Source: Saussurea involucrata (taxonomy: Eukaryota; Streptophyta; Magnoliopsida; Asterales; Asteraceae). From it: a DNA stretch of 64,000 bases. The notes beneath the pieces are model-generated. The model had not been told where the DNA came from, did no database searches, and worked only from the letters and a program-made list of their open reading frames with translations. This document shows positions 57,577-64,000 of this stretch, one piece after another. Both the position numbers and the translations under genes were made by a program. The stretch is from contig CM066321.1 of the NCBI GenBank assembly GCA_033807775.1, positions 254,994,422 through 255,058,421 on the forward strand, given 5' to 3'. Positions within the stretch are counted from its first letter, which is position 1; the number at the start of each line of letters is the position of its first letter.

Positions 57577-59981
57577 TTAGTTTTTCTTGGGTACCCACTT
57601 AACCATGTGTACACACTTGTCAGTGGGGGTAGAAGAAGAGGTGGAAGGTTCAGCAGTCTTCGCAGCATTTGAAGATTCAACTTTGTCAGTCTTCACTTTG
57701 GTTAATTTCTTAACCTCAGTGGTCTTCTTTGCCTTGGGGGCAATGATCTTCACCTTAGCTATCTTTTCAGCTTGGGTGGTTGTAGGGCACTTACTAGCAA
57801 TATGATTTGTAAGTCCACAATGATAACATTTCTTATAACCAAAAGTAGTTCTAGGACCATTTGCATGTTGAGCTTTTGATTTTGAATTTGAAGGACCAAC
57901 ACCAAGTAAGCTATTGGCTTTTGAAATGGAAGGAATATTTAGTTCTTCGGATTTGTTACCAATGATTTCCACTTTGATTCTAGGAGTAGATCGCTGAATA
58001 GATCCACGCTGAATAAATCCAGAGATCTTATTCTTTGAATCAGAGGGATAAGTCACTGAAGCTTTAGAAGCGTTCAGCTTTGGTACAGAGGTACCCTTCT
58101 GAGGATTTTGGTTAAAAGCAATTCCTTTACCTTTGTTTTTAAGGACTGAGGTAGGTTTTGGATAAATAACTTTTTCTTTACCTTTAGAAGTCAAGGTAGA
58201 GATTTCCTCAGGGATAGACGGTTTAGAAGAGGAACACTGAGAGGATGAAGTATCAGCGATTGAGGGTACGAAAGTTCCAAATAAGAGCATGGAACGTTCA
58301 GTGGTTGGTTCTAGAGTATCAGCTTTGTAACCAAGACCACGTTTATCACTCAGGGGAATCTGAGACTTAATTATCTCAGTGATATTTGTTGAAGAATTAT
58401 ACCATCCATCAACAATAGCTTTTTCAGCTTTTAGTGCAGCGATAGCTTCTTCGCGCTCGATTTTGACTAGCTGATTTAGGTGAACTTGATGTTTAAAATC
58501 TTTTTCAATTTTAGACATATTTTCTATTTGAAGGTGACAGTTTTTAAGCTGTTCAGCGACATCAAGGATTTGATTTTGAACTACAGTTTTGCCATTCATG
58601 GCTTCATATAAACTTATAGTCAAGAGATCGATCTTTCGAAGACTATCAGCTTCATCAATATTTGCAATATTCGTAAAGAAGGAAGGCGATACCTGAGTTG
58701 CAGAGGTTGAAGTAGAGGGAATGTCAGAATTGTCTTCCTCATCTTCAAGTTTGGCCATGAGACATATATTGGCTTCATCATCATCTTCAGAGTCAGATGA
58801 TTCTTCTTCGTCAGAGGCAGCCCAATCATAGTCAGCCATGAGGCCTTTGCCTTTCTTCTTAAAGGTTTTCAGCTTTGAATACCTTTCTTTCAGCTTTTTG
58901 TATTTTTCATCTCTAGTCCTGTGAGTAAAGTTTTTATTGGGAAAAGCGGAGGGTTTATAGACTTTCTTTGACCTACACTCGCTAGCAAAATGTCCTATCT
59001 TTTCACAATTATAGCAAGTAGCAGTGGCCTTATCAACAGGGGTTGATGATCTTGGCTTGTCAGTAATAGCAAGAGGTTTATTCTTTTTGAAATTACTCTT
59101 TCTAGCAAATCTCCTAAATTTATTAGCCAGGAATGCCGGAGTTTCATCATTATCTAAAACGTCAGAGTCTGATGATCTTTCAGAGTTAGTTTCCAACTCA
59201 GTGACAGTGATAGTCGATCGCTGAGTGGAAGGTGACTCTGAGATTAAAGCAACAGGGTGCTTTTGGAATCTTTTACAAGATTCTTCTTAAGATGACTCGA
59301 TTGCTCATGATTCAGCATCGTGCCATATAAGGTAGAAAGAGTCATTGATTTTAGATCCTTTGACAGCTTGAGACACATAGAATAACTGTCCCAGCATTCA
59401 GGTAAACATTCTAAGAACTTTGTTAGTACTTCAAAGTTAGAATATTCCTTACCAACAGTTTTCAGATCTATTATTAAGCAGTTAAAACGTTGGTGTACTT
59501 CAGAGAGAGTTTCATTCTTACCACAAATGAAGCTTTCATACTGTCTTACCAGGTTGATCTTTCGAGTGTCCTGGACTTCAGAAGTACCTTCATACTGAAC
59601 ACAGATTGTGTCCCACATAGCTTTTGAGGTTTTCAGGTTCATGACGGAATGGTAGACTTCGTCAGGAAGAGCCATGGAGAGTATGGATCTGGCTTTGGTG
59701 TCGATAGCCACTTTCTTCGTATCTTCATCAGTCCACATATGAATTTCCTTAGGAATCAGCCTTTCTGGAATAGCAGGTCTATTCTCTGTGGCTGGAACTG
59801 CAGCATCAATTCTTACAGGAATATATGGGCCGTTTTCAAGATAGTAAGGCATAGTAGGGTCTACACCTTCTAAGAAGAGAATCATCCTATTTTTCCATAG
59901 ATTAAAATTATCTCTGGAGAATCTAGGGGGTTTTGCAAGAGAACCGTTGTCAATATAGTTTTTGTTTGTGTTGGTAGCCAT
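57577..59981 (-). pseudogene. B gag, one frameshift
   Basis: The ATG at 59981 gives MATNTNKNYIDNGSLAKPP. The first frame carries a UBN2 capsid domain (SMALPDEVYHSVMNLKTSK ... YESFICGKNETLSEVHQRF) to 59244, where a one-base loss relative to G shifts it. The second frame (59196-57577) has the CCHC knuckle CYNCEKIGHFASEC, a Lys-rich and acidic tail, a coiled-coil region, and a second Cys/His motif CYHCGLTNHIASKC near the end. The end is VKWVPKKN and TAA. It is the same family as G in the opposite orientation. Confidence 0.88.
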
Positions 59982-60049
59982 TTTAGGAAATAGCAAGGAA
60001 GAGAAATCTTAGTATAGATCAGATCCTGTTTATGAGATTAAACAAATCC

Positions 60050-60061
60050 GCTCTGATACCA
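60050..60061 (-). promoter_or_regulatory. B primer binding site
   Basis: GCTCTGATACCA on plus lies two bases from the LTR at 60064. Confidence 0.95.
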
Positions 60062-60063
60062 CT

Positions 60064-61007
60064 TGTTGGTCCCGAAGGGCAATACAAGTTTGTAGAAAGG
60101 GGGGGGGGGTGAATACAAACACACGTTTTTACTTTTCTAAATTGTTTATTGATAAATCAAGACAATTTACAACTTGTTGCGGAACAAGATTAAGGATAAG
60201 CCTAATCTTAACAAGTTGAGAAACACTAAGTTTCTTGCACTAGAAAGAGTTAAAGAAATTACGAACAATAACTTAACAATAAGAAATAAGAAGATGGTCC
60301 GAGCACACTTCAAAACTGAAGTAAGTTTCTTCTTATATACTGCATGCATTTAATGCATGTCAGTATGGCTTTACACGTGGCAGCAGCTGAGTGGTTGCAT
60401 GTCATTGACCTTTGTAGACAACCTTAGTAGCCGCACGGTGCACAGTGTAGAATCAGAGTTGTTGTACGATTACAGACAAAAGGGATGTCCGTTCTGACAG
60501 TTCATACGGAGACGTGCAAGGGAGGTAAGACAATAGTAACATGCAGGGAGACTTCATGATCATCTTTCGTTGAGTCAGATCTTTATCAGCGAATTATAAA
60601 GTTCAGCGATTGCTGAAGTCTTCTACTTGATACTTCACGTTGAATGGACAGGTCTTGCTTCGCTAATATCCGCATCAGTTCATGAGTAGACTTGTCACTG
60701 GTTCTTGAGCTTGATATTCGACTTCAGCGTAGAACTTTGGTTGACGTGAAACTTGTCTTCAGGGATCATAAGTAAACAACTAACTTATCAGCGATCATCT
60801 CATAGACTGAACAGGCTCAGAGCTATATGATGATGAACAGTGTTCGCTGAATATCTAATCTAAAGAGTGAGAGTTCCTATCAGCGGTACTGTAAAGTCTT
60901 AGTACTTATCAACGATAGTGAAACTCTGATACATATTGTTTACTTACATTTTTCACTAAGTGTTTAAGAGAGGGTCATTATCAAATCACTGAGGATTTGG
61001 ATCAACA
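60064..61007 (-). repeat. B 5' LTR (944 bp)
   Basis: It is homologous to 33534-34488 over the full length, with the same termini and CAGCG words. It ends TTGGATCAACA and is followed by CAGTG. Confidence 0.93.
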
Positions 61008-61012
61008 CAGTG
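61008..61012. repeat. B target-site duplication, right copy (CAGTG)
   Basis: One mismatch to CAGTA at 33529-33533. Confidence 0.7.
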
Positions 61013-62395
61013 CCTCTGTAGTAGTATTCTTGCTTGCATCATCTTCTGCTCGCTCCCCCTCAACACTTGATCTGCACGATTTATGGAAGAGGATGAAGTA
61101 TTTAATGGACCAGTTAGAGAAATACCTGAATCAGTTTGGTTGGCAGAAGATGTTTCTCCAGAGGCTCTGGTGGCTCCAGCAGAGGGATCAATATCATCAT
61201 GGAACATCTCTTCAAATAGCAGATTTAGTTTTGCTTCTCTTGTCTGGGAGATGCCAGAGGATTCCTTTTTCAGACCGAGTTCTGAACTGATTTGTTTAGA
61301 AGTCTTCTGAAAAGAATCGTCAAAAGAGACATTGATACTCTCCACAATTGTTCGGGACCGCAGAAGATAAACTCTGTAGGCCTTTGAGGTGGCAGAGTAC
61401 CCAATGAACTTGCCTTCATCTGCTTTCACATCAAACTTTCCTCTAGCTTCTCTGTCGTTGAGGACAAAGCACTTGCAACCAAATACATGGAAGAACTTGA
61501 TGTTTGGTCGCCTTTGGTTGATCAAATGGTACGGTGTTTTGATGTGTCTTTTCACTATTGTTGATCGATTCTGAGTGAAACAAGCAGTTGACACAACTTC
61601 TGCCCAGAAAGACGTGGGTAATCCAGATGCTGTCAGCATTGTTCTTGCAACCTCCATAAGCGTGCGGTTTTTGCATTCGACCACGCCGTTCTGTTGTGGG
61701 GTGCGTGCAACAGAGAAGTTATGAGATATGCCTTCTTCTGTGAGGTAAGCTTCAATGATAGAGTTTTTGAATTCTGTGCCATTGTCGCTTCTTAACTTTT
61801 GAATCCTACACTCATACAGAACCTAGATTCTTTTCATTAGATTAATCAGAATGTTTGGAACATCTGATTTATTTCTGACAAATTCTACCCACGTATATCT
61901 CGAGTATTCATCAATCAACACTAGCATATACTTTTTGCCACCTAGACTTTGTGTAGCGATTGGACCGCAGAGGTCAACATGAAGCATGTACAGAGGCCTA
62001 GGGAAAGACACATCAGTCTTGCCTTTATGGGAAGCTCTTTTGAGTTTACCCATTTCGCAAGCAGAACACAAATGATCTTTACTAAATTTGACATTTGGCA
62101 GACCTTTAACTAGATCAAGTTTAACAAGCTTATCTAGAGTATGAAAGTTAAGATGGAAGAACCTGTTATGCCATAACCAAGCTTCTTCATTCTTACAGGC
62201 AATAAGACAGAGCTTGTCCTTTTTGTTCCTGACACTGAAGTTCATGAGATACAAATCACCCTTTCGTTCAGCTCGCAAAAGTTCAACTTCTGTATCTTCC
62301 CCTTGCAGAGAGCAGAAGGTTCTTTTGAACATGACATTGAAACCCGTATCGCAAAGTTGGCTAACACTAAGAAGATTGTGCTTAAGGCCATCCAC
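61008..62395 (-). pseudogene. A integrase with GAG-pre-integrase domain
   Basis: One frame with a single TAG at 61823-61825. The N-terminal part (62395-61826) has WLWHNRFFHLNF and CSACEMGK (HHCC zinc domain), LHVDLCGPI with the first catalytic Asp, and SRYTWVEFVRNKSD. The second part has RSDNGTEFKN and NGVVECKNRT, so all three DDE residues are present. Then come FGCKCFVLNDRE and GKFIGYSATSKAYRVY. A Ser/Thr-rich linker is cut by B at 61008. The linker holds a GGGGGAGC octamer on the sense strand (61052-61059). Confidence 0.87.
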
Positions 62396-62598
62396 ATATG
62401 CAACTTTTCATACGGTTATATTTTCCTTCTTAATGACTCCATAGCCTTTTATATACCCCTTCTTATTATCTCCAAAGGTCACCGATCATCCTCCAAGTTT
62501 GTATTTATATGAGGATAGTAGACCTCTGTCGCCAGTCATATGCCTTGAGCACCCGGAGTCTAGGTACCATATCGGCACATACTGCTTCTGCAACATTA
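62396..62598 (-). pseudogene. A aspartic protease
   Basis: IWYLDSGCSRHMTGDRGLLSS lies at about 62575-62515, closely like H. Stops occur around 62480-62410. The pol frame is minus one relative to gag and overlaps the gag end by only a few codons. Confidence 0.78.
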
Positions 62599-64000
62599 TC
62601 AGAGATTTTTAGGTATCCATTTCCAAATGAGTCCAACTTTGTTAGGGGTCTTTAAGGTTGCCTTGGCATCCTTAGTTTTGGTTTTATCTTCTTTCGAAGA
62701 TCCATCTTGTTTCTTCTTACCCTTGAATTTTGCATTCTTTTTGGGTCTAGAGAGGAAACAATGACGATAATTAATATTCGAAGAAATTTGCTTGAACTTT
62801 TCATTAAAAACACTTAATATGGGTACAGAGGCTTTATTATTACAATCTTTCCTAGCATTAGACTTCCTATTACAAGAAGACCTATCTAGGCTAGATTGAT
62901 GTTTTCAAATTTCTCTCTTGAGAGTAGCCTTCTGTTGACCCAATCCTTTGTGGTGAACATCAGCTAGTTTTACTGTCACAGAAGCAAAAGACTTGTTATT
63001 TTCCACCTATTTTCCCTTTTGTTGCCAAGTTAGTTTTTCTTGAAATGGCCTAAAAGGTTTTGGTGCTTTTGAACTTTGAGAGGATTTTTCCTTCTCTTGT
63101 TTAATTTTCTTTAGCTCAAGAGAGGTTTTAGCTTGTATACACATGTCCAAAAATTCTAGACAGATAGGAACACTTGTGATTTTCTCCTTAGGAGGAATGG
63201 TTCTGTTAAGAATTCCAGAGGTAAGTTTAAATCCCTCTGATTCACAAGGAACTATCTCTGACTCAATTGAGTCAGTCTCATATTCGTTAGAGGATGAATC
63301 GTCCTCGTATACAGAGGTTGAGTCACTGAGATATCTATCGATAGAGGCAGGACTTTCTGAGCATGTGCCATACTCGCTTACTTCTTTTCTTTCAGAAATA
63401 TCTTTCAAGTTAACAAATGCATTTATCAAGATTTTCCTCAGAGGGATTTTGTTCAACAAATGATGTACAGAGGTTTTCATAAATTTTGTTTTTGCCAATT
63501 TCCATTAACTCATTTTCAGAAATGTGTTTCAACTTTTCTTCTGAAGAAGCATGCATCAACTCAGGTGCCTCTGCCGATAGTTTCGTTTCAGAATCTATAG
63601 TGCAGACAAAAGCGACCTGGGTCTATGTCTCAGGGTAGGTTTGGAGACTCTTTTGACAGAGGCTGAGGGTAATAGAACTGCGTTTTTAACCACACATTTA
63701 TCATCTTTAGAGGTTTCCTCTTGTGAGGTTCCCCAGAGATTTTCTGCCTTTTGCTTACAGAGAGTAAATTTGGAAATCCTGGTTTTCTTGTACTTCCAAT
63801 ACAAAACAGAGAAGACCGGGACTCGTCTCTTTTGGTTCCAGTAAATGGATCTATATCACATAAGCCAATTCCCCTTCTTCCTATTTGTGTATTAACCTTT
63901 TCGTATACCTTCTGTGCATCTTGATACATCTTAATTAAAAGGTCTCTACTGGGTAGGTCTTGATGGAGGATTTCTCTTTCTCTTTGAAAGAAGTTCTTAA
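62599..64000 (-). pseudogene. A gag, C-terminal part, frameshifted
   Basis: Only the part after the zinc knuckles is in view. From the right edge come FKERERE-like and QKVYEKVNTQIGRRG blocks, then GFPNLLSVSKRQKISGEPH, and an acidic Ser/Glu-rich segment DRYLSDSTSVYEDDSSSNEYE with ILNRTIPPKEKIT. Each has a direct counterpart in H. The end is WIPKNL and TGA at 62599-62601. A frame change near 63600 and others break it. Capsid and knuckles lie outside the window. Confidence 0.78.

Larger units (their letters stand above)
33534..61007 (-). mobile_element. Element B: Copia (Sirevirus-like) carrying nested C and D
   Basis: LTRs lie at 33534-34488 and 60064-61007. On the minus strand the order is PBS, gag, PR, integrase, RT, RNase H, spacer, a large aORF and PPT. 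The aORF is split by D (45514-51939) and C (35498-43617). The flanks join in the RT-integrase linker of A. Without C and D, B is about 12.9 kb. Pol carries stops, a frameshift at the RT active site and a changed integrase catalytic residue. Confidence 0.92.
5998..64000 (-). mobile_element. Element A: Sirevirus-like Copia, outer host of nested insertions E, F and B
   Basis: On the minus strand from the right edge the order is gag C-terminus, PR, integrase, [B], RT, RNase H, spacer, [F], aORF N-terminal part, [E], aORF C-terminal part, PPT and 3' LTR at 5998-6328. The three insertions are excised cleanly by their TSDs. Frame is preserved across E when one TSD copy is removed. About 11.1 kb of A itself lies in the window, and the 5' end is beyond 64000. 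A is inserted in the gag of G, with the candidate TSD GAAAT at 5993-5997. Confidence 0.85.

Noticed and set aside
1..64000. CRISPR arrays, tRNA or rRNA genes, bacterial operons
   Set aside because: None seen; the TGGTATCAGAGC matches are primer binding sites, not tRNA genes, and all repeats are LTRs or intra-element repeats.

Overview
The window contains no recognisable host gene. Essentially all 64 kb is plant LTR-retrotransposon DNA: Copia elements with a plant-type initiator-Met tRNA primer site (TGGTATCAGAGC), Sirevirus-like gag and pol, and large extra ORFs downstream of pol, plus Gypsy chromoviruses with C-terminal chromodomain-like tails. This fits an intergenic or pericentromeric block of a large dicot genome. 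An Asteraceae-like host is my inference from recalled family resemblance; nothing here proves it.

Layout, working outward from insertion borders. Element H (1-4439, minus) is a Copia whose 5' half is in view: protease start, gag, PBS and 5' LTR. It sits in the 5' LTR of G (4440-5997, plus), a Copia of the same family as B, of which an LTR end, PBS and gag remain. G's gag is cut at 5998 by A (5998 to beyond 64000, minus), a Sirevirus-like Copia. Its 3' LTR, giant aORF, RNase H/RT, integrase, protease and gag C-terminus are scattered over 58 kb because three elements landed in it. These are E (8228-20329, minus, Gypsy, TSD GTGGC) inside the aORF, F (23381-30645, plus, non-autonomous Copia, TSD TTAGA) just upstream of the aORF start, and B (33534-61007, minus, Copia, TSD CAGTA/CAGTG) between RT and integrase. 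B was in turn hit within its own aORF by C (35498-43617, minus, Gypsy, TSD ATTTC) and D (45514-51939, plus, a nearly non-coding Gypsy-like LTR element, TSD GTGTG).

State of the elements. C is almost intact, with one in-frame TAG in gag-pol. D and E have young LTR pairs (about 99 percent identical by eye), but D has no long ORF and E lacks a recognisable gag capsid, so both were probably mobilised in trans. F keeps a partial gag and an aORF but has lost integrase, RT and RNase H. A, B, G and H are pseudogenised by stops and frameshifts.

Most unusual content: (1) large aORFs downstream of pol in A, B and F with a shared C-terminal domain, intron-like segments in B, and splice-acceptor-like sequence just before the starts; (2) element-specific short words repeated densely within each Copia family (CCGG in F, CAGCG/CGCTG in B, CAGAG/CTCTG in A and H); (3) repeated GGGGGAGC polypurine/hairpin modules in F; (4) a chimeric 5' flank of E, where a diverged aORF fragment in the opposite orientation is sandwiched between a 214-bp LTR piece and a full LTR, inside a perfect TSD.
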